This document shows, one piece after another, positions 16,601 through 20,849 of a DNA stretch of 20,849 nucleotides. Under the pieces are notes generated by a model. That model was given only the letters and a program-made list of their open reading frames with translations. It searched no databases and had not been told where the DNA came from. This DNA comes from Sphacelaria rigidula (taxonomy: Eukaryota > Phaeophyceae > Sphacelariales). The translations under genes were made by a program, and so were the position numbers. Within the stretch, counting starts at the first letter, position 1; each line of letters opens with the position of its first letter. Where the stretch lies: contig CAXNAA020000488.1 of assembly GCA_964200075.2 (NCBI GenBank), positions 1 to 20,849 on the forward strand. The letters are read 5' to 3'.

Positions 16601-18597
16601 GCTTTCCTTGGTTAGCCGTCTCGCATATCTTGGTCCATCATAGCCATGTACTCACCTAAGACGGATTGATCTTTTCCCGCTGCAAACACACACAGTTCAT
16701 TCAATGACACTCAACACGGTTTGGTATAGCAGAAGTGTTCACAGTACACACAGCAAGTAGATCATGGCAAGGAAATGGTACCCACCCATCCATGCACACT
16801 AAGAACGGGGCAACGGGCAACGATCTTCATAGGGGGAACATTACAGCCATACACGTGGGACGCGAGGCACACACAGCATTCAGATCATCAGACCATACAC
16901 ACCTCGGCAGAGCCCTTGACAAGGATCATCATGATGCCGCAGGCAACAGAGTGGGTCATCTTGGCGCGATCATTCAACACGCGCACCCGGTTGTTCACCT
17001 CCAGCTGACCCCTCCGATACACACCGTTGAAACTCTGGGATACCTGAGCGTCGCTTGGCGGGTAACCTATCACAGTCCGGCCGTGTGCATTTGGAAGGGA
17101 GCCGTCGGGAGATTAATGAGTAATGGTTTGGAAAATGAAAAGTGAATGGCAATGAATACCAGTGCCCCCCAGCCGTGTGAGGGGTAACTCTGTTTTATGT
17201 CACAACACACTAAATGATAACAGGACTCCTGGCAGTGTCAAGAAAACTTTGTGAGTATGAAGTAGATGGACGATCGGTACGGGAATATCATTTCTCCCTT
17301 AGTCGGTTCTAAATATACCAACCGGAAAACCACGAAACAGTAACTCGGCGTGTAAAGTAAACCATGAGAGTGTCGAAACGCAACCGTGCGCGAAACTGCC
17401 GTCTGTGCTTGGTGACAAAAACGGTTTGTTTTGCGTCGAGGAAGTGGCAAATCCCATGCCGCAAACCCGCGTCATTCCCGTGCTCAAGCTTCGCCGAGCT
17501 GATACTTGCTTTTTCCGTGCTTCCAAACCCACGCTCCGTCCCGGTTAAAAGGCTCACCGATCCGCATGACTTGCCCCAGGATGGTAGCGTTTGCCGCCAT
17601 AGCTCCGGACCGGGGATTAATGGTCAGAGGCTGTTGTCTGTTTTCCATCATCATCTGAAATAACGCGGGTCCTGAGGCTCGTGGCGCCGGGATGGGGGCG
17701 GCTGCAGCGACAAAATAGACACGCGACGAGCGGGCAGCCAGGCGGAACGGTTGAAAGGGAAGAGCGTGTATCGGTGTCAGCCCAACTACGCCGCAGAACA
17801 TGAGGAGGATTGTGATACGCCGTGGCTATACGCTACATCTCAGAGTTAATTTTTCAAGTACAGTACCACAGATGGACTCCGCGGGGTGTCGTGTTACAGT
17901 ACAGTATCGTTCACCAACTACGGTAGCCCTCCCACAACCCTCGCAACTAAGCAACAACCGACATCCGTCCTACTCCCATCTTCAGCACCGGTACATCCCA
18001 CACCACTAATGCTATTCTGTGTGTACTGTGTATGGTTTGCCTCGCCTTCTGGGGTGCCCGGCTTTGGCAAAGCGAACTGTGGCAGCTTGACCACGACGTT
18101 GCACGCAGCCTTCGACGACTGGATGAGTTTGGTTATGGCCATACACGGTCCCATCCACGGGTCCGAACCGGATCGGCATGCCTGGAGTATGATAGTGATA
18201 GGTCGAAAAGCGGGAATTCGCGCAAGTGTATCAGAAAAGGGGCATGCATGCCAACAAACGGTCAGACGAAAGATCGAGGGCGACAACCGTATGAGAGGCC
18301 TATGGCAGCACTGTTCCTCAAAGGAAGTAACGGAATGGATACCCTCAGAATAACGCCATGAATAAACCCAATCTCTGAGCCAGCCCTCTTCAATAGGACA
18401 CTGCAAACAATGTGCTCTTCAACAAAAACCTCCATGCACTACTGTACACACATGGTCATACGAAGAGCAAAAGTGCACAAGTATCCAATCCAAACGGATT
18501 ACCTTGAGCTTGGGCATGATCTTGGACATGAGCGCTGCCAAGACGTTTTCTAGTCCCCCCTGCGCATCGAGCTCCGCCAGAAGCGGAGTCAGAAATC
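520..18597 (-). CDS. UFD2: UFD2/UBE4-type ubiquitin chain-elongation factor (E4), 15 exons, both ends missing
   Basis: The family extends ubiquitin chains on substrates already carrying one or a few ubiquitins. It works with an E2 bound to a C-terminal U-box and commonly with the Cdc48/p97 segregase; it is cytosolic and nuclear. What is visible is most of the elongated helical UFD2 core in correct order: a TPLLAELD segment, an RKAVMAWF segment, KSFTTQAFFV..HLGLLE, IPEHLMNDILELILFLTRF, HPLAQEHL..YGDVEHTG, FYDKLRHRF..LKYLW, VNKFVRFANGLMN, QKPFLRDELLPRLAEML and VDNPESYNFRPKDML. These correspond to well-known blocks of human UBE4B and plant UFD2 (recalled, not searched). Exons are joined by GT..AG introns of 221-4520 bp, and all phases are compatible. 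The U-box (off the left edge) and the N-terminus (right side) are not seen. Because the family match spans 15 independent exons, the assignment is strong; UBE4A versus UBE4B subtype is not resolved. Confidence 0.93.
1124..1289 (-). CDS. UFD2: UFD2 exon N
   Basis: This 166-nt exon follows TTCCCAG (1292-1290) and ends AAGCAATTG|GTGAGT, phase 0. It reads LQETERGLKSNLSLCNETLN and QKPFLRDELLPRLAEMLLCV, matching the family's 'l...E.......la.etl.ml..lt.....pFl.pel..Rla.mLn..l..L'. It is separated from exon M by the 4044-bp intron holding the DNA transposon. Confidence 0.95.
1510..1517. repeat. Target site duplication, left copy
   Basis: The octamer CAATAAAT directly abuts the left terminal inverted repeat and is identical to 4586-4593. 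Confidence 0.85.
1518..1533 (+). repeat. Left terminal inverted repeat
   Basis: Sixteen bases starting CACACCCTGG form a perfect inverted match to 4570-4585. Confidence 0.85.
1550..1860. repeat. Left array of about 43-bp stem-loop units in the transposon
   Basis: Units begin near 1582, 1625, 1692, 1737, 1780 and 1823, spaced 43-45 bp except for one stretched to 67 by an AT expansion. Each reads ATATTG, six G/C-rich bases, CAATAT, then usually ATATTGG and a linker of about 17 bases. The stem bases vary in pairs: GTATTG with CAATAC at 1625, while the neighbours have ATATTG with CAATAT. An isolated further unit is at about 2417-2435 (ATATTG-tcctct-CAATAT). Confidence 0.8.
1642..1670. repeat. 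AT dinucleotide microsatellite
   Basis: An uninterrupted alternating AT run of about 29 bases lies inside a stem-loop unit and accounts for that unit's extra length. Similar runs occur at 2106-2147 (two runs around CAATTTG, together palindromic), 4392-4420 and 4455-4478. Confidence 0.9.
1959..1983 (+). repeat. 25-bp exact direct repeat, copy 1
   Basis: The segment beginning TACGGAGAGCTGTCGAATGC recurs exactly at 2081-2105, 122 bp downstream, within the transposon interior. Confidence 0.9.
2081..2105 (+). repeat. 25-bp exact direct repeat, copy 2
   Basis: Identical to 1959-1983. It directly precedes the AT palindrome at 2106-2147. Confidence 0.9.
2592..2703 (+). repeat. Diverged direct repeat of about 110 bp, copy 1
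   Basis: The copy opens TTCACCACTTTAGCCGAGTT and continues through a GCAAGGCAT and GCTTTCTT core. It matches 3632-3743 with roughly 75-80% agreement by eye over the first 70 bases and more weakly after that. About 930 bp lies between the copies. Confidence 0.7.
2704..3631. other. Unique centre of the transposon, no recognised gene
   Basis: Open frames of about 110-145 codons exist on both strands (2697-3119 and 3040-3471 plus, 2700-3038 minus). None shows family motifs, and they overlap one another. A short internal near-duplication (CCCGAACCACAAAGGCCT / CCCGAACCACAAAAGCCT) lies at about 2772-2837. I see no transposase signature. Confidence 0.5.
3632..3743 (+). repeat. Diverged direct repeat of about 110 bp, copy 2
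   Basis: The copy opens TTCACCACTTTTGCCGAGTT, in the same orientation as 2592-2703. The pair could be the ends of a small nested element or an internal duplication. Confidence 0.7.
3870..4562. repeat. Right array of about 42-bp stem-loop units in the transposon
   Basis: Stem-loops start near 4167, 4208, 4250, 4293, 4337, 4440, 4498 and 4540, mostly 41-44 bp apart. They have the same form and the same forward order (stem, 5-6-base GC-rich loop, stem, ATATTGG, linker) as the left array. Examples are ATATTGA-aacg-TCAATAT at 4250 and ATATTGC-gcg-GCAATAT at 4540. The first 300 bp are more degenerate. Long AT runs interrupt the array at 4392-4420 and 4455-4478. Confidence 0.78.
4570..4585 (-). repeat. 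Right terminal inverted repeat
   Basis: Sixteen bases ending CCAGGGTGTG form a perfect inverted match to 1518-1533. Confidence 0.85.
4586..4593. repeat. Target site duplication, right copy
   Basis: The octamer CAATAAAT directly abuts the right terminal inverted repeat, in the same orientation as the left copy. Confidence 0.85.
5334..5528 (-). CDS. UFD2: UFD2 exon M
   Basis: This 195-nt exon follows TGCCAG (5531-5529) and ends GGAAAG|GTCTGG, a weaker donor chosen because it restores phase with exon N. It reads STFRRISQDVNKFVRFANGL, then MRDPAQWGAMSETERNEVTE. The family has 'F..F.Nmli.D..fLlDEsl..l..i...q..m...eW..l....r'. The usual 'LDESL' position reads LVASVMEKL here, a divergence from the common consensus. 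Confidence 0.93.
5529..6709 (-). other. UFD2 intron between exons L and M
   Basis: This 1181-bp intron runs from the GT at 6709-6708 to the CAG at 5531-5529. It holds one long minus-strand open frame, annotated separately; I see nothing else in it. Confidence 0.8.
5629..6204 (-). CDS. Unrecognised 191-codon open frame inside a UFD2 intron
   Basis: An open frame of about 190 codons is the longest non-exonic one in the window, on the same strand as UFD2. It uses a TTG at 6202-6204; there is no early ATG, and a TGA lies eight codons upstream. The N-terminal part has a cysteine-rich motif (CPLNHPQCQDC) followed by charged sequence. The middle is hydrophobic (LLVCAFHIAYASILLLYCDV) and could be membrane-like. 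No family is recognised. It may be a remnant of an inserted element or chance; no start context or splice sites support expression. Confidence 0.2.
   Translation of the reverse strand: MLQPTIWLFYKPCLYRLSQAPNCPLNHPQCQDCKKANPLIELCGKQGIEQIKTGERREAFRLRGLGNESAFSCRRKYKPTTEPLVSAELTGGLVQLLVCAFHIAYASILLLYCDVNVYLCRAAGYRAYVLCINPVVATGVAFLHLDVSCGSGVGENMWNPGVPHDAPPQVGLMVITHPGFSFFSDLMSTPQ
6710..6784 (-). CDS. UFD2: UFD2 exon L (75-nt small exon)
   Basis: This very short exon lies after GTCCACCAG (6787-6785) and before CACAG|GTGACT. It reads FYDKLRHRFYIAAVLKYLW then RSPEH, exactly the UFD2 'FYdKF..R..i..il..lW....hr' motif. One base completes the Gly codon of exon K, and the last two bases plus G of exon M give Arg. 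It is easy for gene finders to miss. Confidence 0.95.
6785..7492 (-). other. UFD2 intron between exons K and L
   Basis: A 708-bp intron with donor GTAAGA at 7492. It has a plain T run near 6831-6841 on the plus strand. I see no gene or repeat in it. Confidence 0.85.
7493..7604 (-). CDS. UFD2: UFD2 exon K
   Basis: This 112-nt exon begins GT after TTGCGCAG (7607-7605) and ends CACTGG|GTAAGA with a split glycine codon. It reads HPLAQEHLAPSLLLLYGDVE followed by HTG, matching the signature 'hpl....L.paLm.fY.DVE.TG' of the UFD2 core. The split phases on both sides agree with exons J and L. Confidence 0.95.
7605..8093 (-). other. UFD2 intron between exons J and K
   Basis: A 489-bp intron. It includes a short GTCGCGCC tandem at about 7746-7765 and a CAT/GAT-rich patch at about 7893-7950 (loosely repeated ATCATCACCATG-type words). 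No gene seen. Confidence 0.85.
8094..8214 (-). CDS. UFD2: UFD2 exon J
   Basis: This 121-nt exon follows AATTCAG (8217-8215) and ends CCCCG|GTAAGC, leaving one base. Joined in frame to exon I it reads PLMTL|VVFFLAHPSLVKSPHLRASL, matching the family's 'l..fl..fl....yIkNPyLrakLvevLf'. A second AG (TTTTTAG|CC) downstream would break the phase and delete conserved residues. Confidence 0.94.
8215..8612 (-). other. UFD2 intron between exons I and J
   Basis: A 398-bp intron whose only structure is a perfect tandem duplication of the 15-mer CTTCCTCTGACATGG at 8353-8382. Confidence 0.85.
8353..8382 (+). repeat. 15-bp tandem duplication
   Basis: CTTCCTCTGACATGG occurs twice in a row without mismatch. 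Confidence 0.9.
8613..8801 (-). CDS. UFD2: UFD2 exon I
   Basis: This 189-nt, phase 0-0 exon follows GTTTCAG (8804-8802) and ends ACCTTG|GTGAGC. After a Pro/Ser-rich lead it carries VWQIPEHLMNDILELILFL and TRFNPSTLSKVEL. This is the highly conserved 'lPEh.veD..e.l.F..r..p..L' block, closest by eye to plant UFD2. A downstream acceptor (ATCCAG|GCC) would change frame and is rejected. Confidence 0.93.
9131..9597. mobile_element. 467-bp foldback (MITE-like) element in a UFD2 intron
   Basis: The two halves are inverted copies over nearly the whole length, centred near 9368. The outer ends are CTGAGGCCG (9131-9139) and CGGCCTCAG (9589-9597). Long matching blocks include AATCAGGATCCGGTCAAGAG (9404-9423), inverse at about 9306-9325, and the central arms TTGTCGGGGG and CTCCCGACAA. 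Arm divergence by eye is around 5-10%. It occupies more than half of the 826-bp intron between exons H and I. No coding frame and no convincing target duplication at the edges. The structure is certain; its origin as a miniature transposon is inference. Confidence 0.88.
9628..9771 (-). CDS. UFD2: UFD2 exon H
   Basis: This 144-nt, phase 0-0 exon follows GATGTCAG (acceptor 9774-9772) and ends TCAGAG|GTGGGT. It reads DSDVLYDTLLFMVRAGSWLT, matching the family's 'D..ll...l.Fy.....wl'. The tail (EAGVPVDSSEHESG) is a linker before the next conserved helix. The donor was chosen because it keeps phase with exon I; an earlier GT in CCA|GTAGAC is possible. Confidence 0.87.
9993..10142 (-). CDS. UFD2: UFD2 exon G
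   Basis: This 150-nt, phase 0-0 exon begins after CCACAG (10145-10143) and ends ATCTTG|GTGAGT. It follows a 4520-bp intron. It reads VMGRHERLHQHLAHVQ...NPMVEQQYNSLVTQKLAAE, matching the helical hairpin after 'HLGLL' in which UFD2 proteins have a charged coiled segment (r.l..l...l). Confidence 0.9.
12340..12952 (-). pseudogene. Decayed cysteine-rich coding fragment, possibly from a transposable element
   Basis: Minus-strand protein-like sequence runs from an ATG at 12952 but changes frame at least twice. The first piece is basic then acidic (MGKKRTGGGMEKKTRRRR, then GNEDDAETEG). A second frame near 12770-12680 reads FCGACWDMLVAFTRGEQEEW. A third, about 12678-12520, reads RCAAHCHVFEQQCNNCRC then EIARRLVREHVADEPRML. 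A fourth, about 12505-12340, reads HHQAMLTYNEACRDPHLAAE and ends in TGA. The C-x2-C, C-x3-C and C-x2-C-x-C spacing suggests a zinc-binding protein. No family recognised, and no long terminal repeats or primer site established. Confidence 0.35.
13444..13540 (+). repeat. Local duplication, copy 1
   Basis: Runs from CCACAGACG to GCCTGCAG and includes GGGCACGCAGACGTATGCGC. It matches 13665-13775 imperfectly in the same orientation. Confidence 0.6.
13495..13660 (+). repeat. Dispersed repeat family, copy 1
   Basis: About 165 bp from GCTGTGCTGTGTGTG through TACTGCCTGCAGGCTGCA to TATTATTTTCAGGCCAGCTG. The same ordered landmarks occur at 20507-20665. By eye the copies share the ends well and the middle moderately. 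It overlaps the local duplication. Confidence 0.6.
13665..13775 (+). repeat. Local duplication, copy 2
   Basis: Runs from CCACAGATATG to TGTCTGCAG and includes GGGCACGCATACGCATATGC, echoing 13444-13540. Confidence 0.6.
14663..14941 (-). CDS. UFD2: UFD2 exon F with low-complexity insertion
   Basis: This is the longest exon (279 nt, phase 0-0), after TAG (14944-14942) and ending CTCGAG|GTACGT. It opens IDAPSFLSSKAALGAIYPED, corresponding to the family's 'iDp.Yl......i....eT'. It continues through an Ala/Gly/Glu/Ser-rich stretch of about 35 residues (for example ATAAAGEGTQGSHVAEEG) and ends KSFTTQAFFV...GLHLGLLE, the family's 'nF.TecFFlt...lhlgll'. The insertion lies where UFD2 proteins have variable loops. 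Confidence 0.92.
14942..16232 (-). other. UFD2 intron between exons E and F, 1291 bp
   Basis: The only protein-like reading is a minus-strand frame at 15445-15630 (for example YEGKYAYEILLGYDKLKLYG). It ends near a possible donor (CACAG|GTGGAT) but has no family match and is not needed by the phase of exons E and F. I see nothing else. Confidence 0.75.
16233..16406 (-). CDS. UFD2: UFD2 exon E
   Basis: This 174-nt, phase 0-0 exon follows CAACAG (16409-16407) and ends TCGAAG|GTATCA. It reads ARKAVMAWFADTLLVND, then DPHKTASQEFLMNVSTALL and HLAMPIVRDEAKFSK. These match the very conserved UFD2 run (R..vl.w.....N.......dp...s.dGFmlNl...Ll.L..P..d....K), the best family signature in the right half. 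The large plus-strand open frame over the same bases is its antisense shadow. Confidence 0.93.
16407..16902 (-). other. UFD2 intron between exons D and E
   Basis: A 496-bp intron in which I see no gene, repeat or motif. Confidence 0.85.
16903..17066 (-). CDS. UFD2: UFD2 exon D
   Basis: This 164-nt exon begins after TAG (17069-17067) with GT, completing the glycine codon split from exon C, so the join reads MRIG|YPPSDAQVSQSF. It ends GCCGAG|GTGTGT, phase 0. The reading MTHSVACGIMMILVKGSAE matches the helix immediately before the conserved 'sRe.vL.w.a' motif, which opens the next exon. Confidence 0.87.
17067..17557 (-). other. UFD2 intron between exons C and D
   Basis: A 491-bp intron with donor GTGAGC at 17557. 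I see no gene or repeat in it. Confidence 0.85.
17558..17701 (-). CDS. UFD2: UFD2 exon C
   Basis: This 144-nt exon follows a pyrimidine-rich acceptor ending GTCGCTGCAG (17704-17702). It ends ATCG|GTGAGC, leaving one base. It carries a Pro/Ala-rich start, MMMENRQQPLTINP and then ATILGQVMRIG. The last motif corresponds to the conserved 'sLLGPflrls' block of UFD2 proteins. An alternative acceptor at CAG|ATGATG, phase 0, would shorten it by 41 nt. Confidence 0.8.
18004..18181 (-). CDS. UFD2: UFD2 exon B (3' boundary uncertain)
   Basis: The start after CTCCAG (18184-18182) is clear and in phase 0 with exon A. The segment contains WMGPCMAITKLIQSSKAAC and VVVKLPQFALPKPG, matching the family region in which a helix is followed by LPnF/W. 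The 3' end is uncertain. The next exon requires a donor leaving one base, and three donors satisfy this: G|GTGTGG (used here, 18003-18002), G|GTGCTG and A|GTAGGA, all within about 50 bp. The tail after KPG (TPEGEANHTQ...) is low in family similarity, so conservation does not decide. Confidence 0.7.
18503..18597 (-). CDS. UFD2: UFD2 exon A (first recognisable, N-terminal part of core)
   Basis: This 95-nt exon starts after CAG (18600-18598) with two bases of a split codon and ends AAG|GTAATC, phase 0. It reads FLTPLLAELDAQGGLENVLA. It matches the family block in which a phenylalanine-rich helix (consensus F..eL..rf...e.L..i) precedes the first third of the core. The upstream exon, which must end with one base of a codon, was not found. 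Confidence 0.82.
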
Positions 18598-19889
18598 CTG
18601 GATAACGATGGTATGTCACGCGAGTGTCACTTATGATCTCAACTTTAGTTGTCGCAGCGGCTTGTATGGCGTTGTACTGCGATACTACCACACAAGTCAC
18701 ATCCACTAGCATAGCGCTTTTTGTTTCACGTCACACTTTCAACCGTTGCCCTTGCCGGAGACGAGTCCGCGATCTCAAGGGATCAAATCATCTCTCCTCA
18801 TTAGCGCAAATGGATTCCTAGGTAATATTAGCTTGCACCAAACCGATAGTCTCATATCGGCCATTGACTTGCCTGACATGGTATTTGCGGCTTGTCACAC
18901 CAAGCACTGACTCAGCAGTCTTGGCCTGCTGCACATTCATTTTCTCCAGAGAGCTGCTTCTTCGAATTTTGCAGTGTCACTAGTCCGTCGGCTCGATTCA
19001 CAACTCGGAAGAAATTGAGCCTAAAATACTCGGATGGAGTGCCAGTCGAATTTTCAAAAATCTACTTGCGCACATGGGGAGATTGTGTCTTAAGGGTCTT
19101 CAAATCCAGCATCACGTTTGGGGTTCTTCAAGCAATACAACTATGGCAAATCGATTTCCTTCTCCGCGAACACTCTTGTATATGTAGCATTTTCAGGAAA
19201 CAAGCCATCACATTCCTTTCCTAACGCCACATAGTCTGCACCAAAATATCTGAACGACGATATCCGGCGGTCCCTTACGGCGTCTCGGACTGTAGTACAA
19301 CACGATCGGTTCATTTCGGTCAGGGCGATTCACGCAAAACAGCAAAGTGCCACGTAATTTCATGATTTGCCACAAATAAAATAAATAAAACTGTCTACCT
19401 GGATCGGAAGCTGTCCAAAAACCACACTGCATTTCATTCGCAAATGATATCTGCCGAACTCTTCTCGCGCCTACGAGCGCACGCCCGAAATTTCCCAAGC
19501 GTGTGCTTCACAAAAAGCCAACCGAAATCACGCGGTGAAATCAAACCTGTCTGTACAGATGTATTCTGGTCCTCGCTGGTCAACATGTTCGCCAAAATAT
19601 CAGGAGAATCAGCTTGAGGCTCTTCGAAGATCCCCGGCTATATTACATGGACGTCAAGGGCACAGGGGGGGCACAAGGAAGGGGGGACGGATTCGGAGCG
19701 TTAGTGCAAAATAGAGTTTCGGTTTCATTGACAGCAAATGACAACCCTCAGCACAAGTGGGACCGCACAAAATTCGTCATGAATTCTTCGCCCGCCGCAC
19801 CTGGAAGCCTTTCCGAGACACGATACCATCTCGCCAAGAAAACATGAGGTGAAATAAACGGCGGTTCGGACGAATCAGAGATGATACGG
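18598..19889. other. Region upstream of the first recognised exon
   Basis: The region should contain either intron or further N-terminal UFD2 exons. Several minus-strand frames are open (for example 19440-19624 with PDILANMLTSED, and 18790-18880), but none matches a remembered UFD2 block with compatible splice sites. I cannot tell whether the 5' end of the gene is inside the window. Confidence 0.5.
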
Positions 19890-20437
19890 GTTGACTCCTC
19901 ATGAACGTTGAGTGCGAATCATGTGCTCAAGAGTCATCCGGTATGAATCACGGATCGTGAAGTCGTACGTTCAAGGTCATACCACACGAACTGGTATTGT
20001 GAACACTCTCAACACTCAAGTAGTGTCACACGAATGAACTGTGCAAAATAAGTACGAATCACAGCTCTTGCACGAATCACTCGTGGAAAAAATCCCACGT
20101 TGATTCGTCCCGCACGAATCGTGGATAGTAAAAATTGTACGGTTGATTAATACCGTATAAATGGGAAGTAGGAAACATGCGCACGTGATTCATCTAGCAT
20201 GAATCACAGGCGGAAAATATGTGCATGCGATTCGTGCCGCATGATGAAACGTAAGGAACATTAATCTATGATTCGTGCTGCATGAGTGAAGGGGAAGTAA
20301 TATGTACGGTCGATTCATGCCGTATGAATGGAAGGTGGGAAACCTATATACCTGATTTATCTTGCATGAACCACAGGTGGGGAACATGTAGATGTGATTA
20401 ATGCTGCATGATTTATGTCTCATGAAGGGGAGATTTA
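19890..20437. repeat. Array of about thirteen 42-bp stem-loop units
   Basis: Clear unit starts (GATTCRT or close variants) lie at 20102, 20145, 20187, 20229, 20270, 20312, 20354 and 20396, spaced 41-43 bp. Degenerate units marked by ATGAA or ACGAA words at 19901, 19943, 19986, 20030 and 20072 keep the same period. Each unit holds a 7-bp stem and 5-base loop, for example GATTCGT-cccgc-ACGAATC and GATTCAT-ctagc-ATGAATC, followed by about 23 bases often containing GGTGGGAAACATGT-like sequence. The sequence is unrelated to the AT-rich arrays at 1550-4562. Confidence 0.88.
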
Positions 20438-20506
20438 GTACAACTGTTGTCTGTTGTCCGCTGTACAGATTGTACAACACCACGTACTATAGTACTGTGC
20501 TGTACT

Positions 20507-20665
20507 GAACTGTGCTGTACTGCATCATACTGTCTGCAGACTGCAGTGTGCGCCGCCGGAGAATTTTCAACACAAACGCGAACATGCAGGGACGACTGTT
20601 GCAGTAATGGTGCTGTCCGAAGCTTCCTCCCTATTGCTTTATATATTCAGGCCAACTTTACCACA
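20507..20665 (+). repeat. Dispersed repeat family, copy 2
   Basis: Runs from GAACTGTGCTGTACTGC through ACTGTCTGCAGACTGCAGTG and GGTGCTGTCCGAAGC to ATATTCAGGCCAACTTTACC. It is the counterpart of 13495-13660 seven kilobases away. Confidence 0.6.
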
Positions 20666-20849
20666 GAAACAGAACAAAGCCACAGAAACATAACAAAGCC
20701 AAAGAAAGGCTGTCAATAGCTTGGCTCAGGCCAAATGTTACGGCAAACAGATTTTTGGCCCACGGATTGTTCACTTTTGGGACGTTTGGCCCATCTTTTG
20801 ACCCCCAAACAGGGAAAACCGCCAACACACGTCTCGGACACTTTGTATC
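20666..20849. other. Right edge, GGCCAAA-rich, no gene assigned
   Basis: The plus strand repeats words such as GGCCAAA, TTTTTGGCCC and GTTTGGCCC in both orientations. The minus strand is open for about 60 codons to the edge, but no family is recognised. It may be part of a repeat that continues beyond the window. Confidence 0.4.

Noticed and set aside
17364-17663. Plus-strand 99-codon open frame with several cysteines
   Set aside because: It overlaps exon C antisense and has no family resemblance.
18790-18880. Possible upstream UFD2 exon (minus, WCKLILPRNPFALM)
   Set aside because: A CAG acceptor exists, but no GT donor leaves the single base that exon A requires, and the similarity to the family is weak.
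19440-19624. Minus-strand open frame PDILANMLTSED as an N-terminal UFD2 exon
   Set aside because: No remembered family block matches and splice boundaries are not compelling.
19890-20437. CRISPR array
   Set aside because: Units are degenerate throughout, with no invariant repeat alternating with unique spacers. The context is an intron-rich eukaryotic gene.
20660-20849. Minus-strand open frame of about 60 codons reaching the right edge
   Set aside because: It overlaps repeated GGCCAAA words and the dispersed repeat; no recognisable domain.

Overview
The window is eukaryotic nuclear DNA. One gene on the minus strand explains almost all the recognisable coding sequence. Fifteen short segments between 18597 and 520 read, in order from right to left, as consecutive pieces of the core of a UFD2/UBE4-type ubiquitin chain-elongation factor (E4 ubiquitin ligase). 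Each segment is bounded by AG on its 5' side and GT on its 3' side, and the codon phase carries across every junction without a frame break. The 15 segments total about 2.4 kb (about 810 codons), roughly 12% of the window; the rest is intron or upstream DNA. The gene is open at both ends. The C-terminal U-box must lie off the left edge, and the N-terminal exons lie in or beyond 18598-20849, where I could not identify them.

The long repeat-filled introns (221 bp to about 4.5 kb), near-universal AG|G acceptors and roughly balanced base composition suggest an alga or other protist, or another eukaryote with repeat-rich introns. I cannot name the species.

Layout from left to right: 1-519 is terminal intron with a 36-base G run. 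Exons lie at 520-761 and 1124-1289. A 4-kb intron (1290-5333) holds a 3068-bp DNA transposon at 1518-4585 with 16-bp perfect terminal inverted repeats and a perfect 8-bp target duplication (CAATAAAT). That element carries arrays of about 42-45-bp units, each containing a small stem-loop. Seven exons follow between 5334 and 9771, with a 467-bp nearly full-length foldback element (9131-9597) in one intron. An exon at 9993-10142 precedes a 4.5-kb intron that carries a decayed cysteine-rich coding fragment (about 12340-12952) and a dispersed repeat. Six exons lie between 14663 and 18597. The right edge has a second, unrelated-sequence 42-bp stem-loop array (about 19890-20437) and another copy of the dispersed repeat.

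The most unusual content is the pair of tandem stem-loop arrays. Their sequences differ, but both have a period of about 42-43 bp, a 6-7-bp stem and a 5-6-base loop, and both show paired substitutions that preserve the stem. One of them sits inside a clearly delimited transposon.
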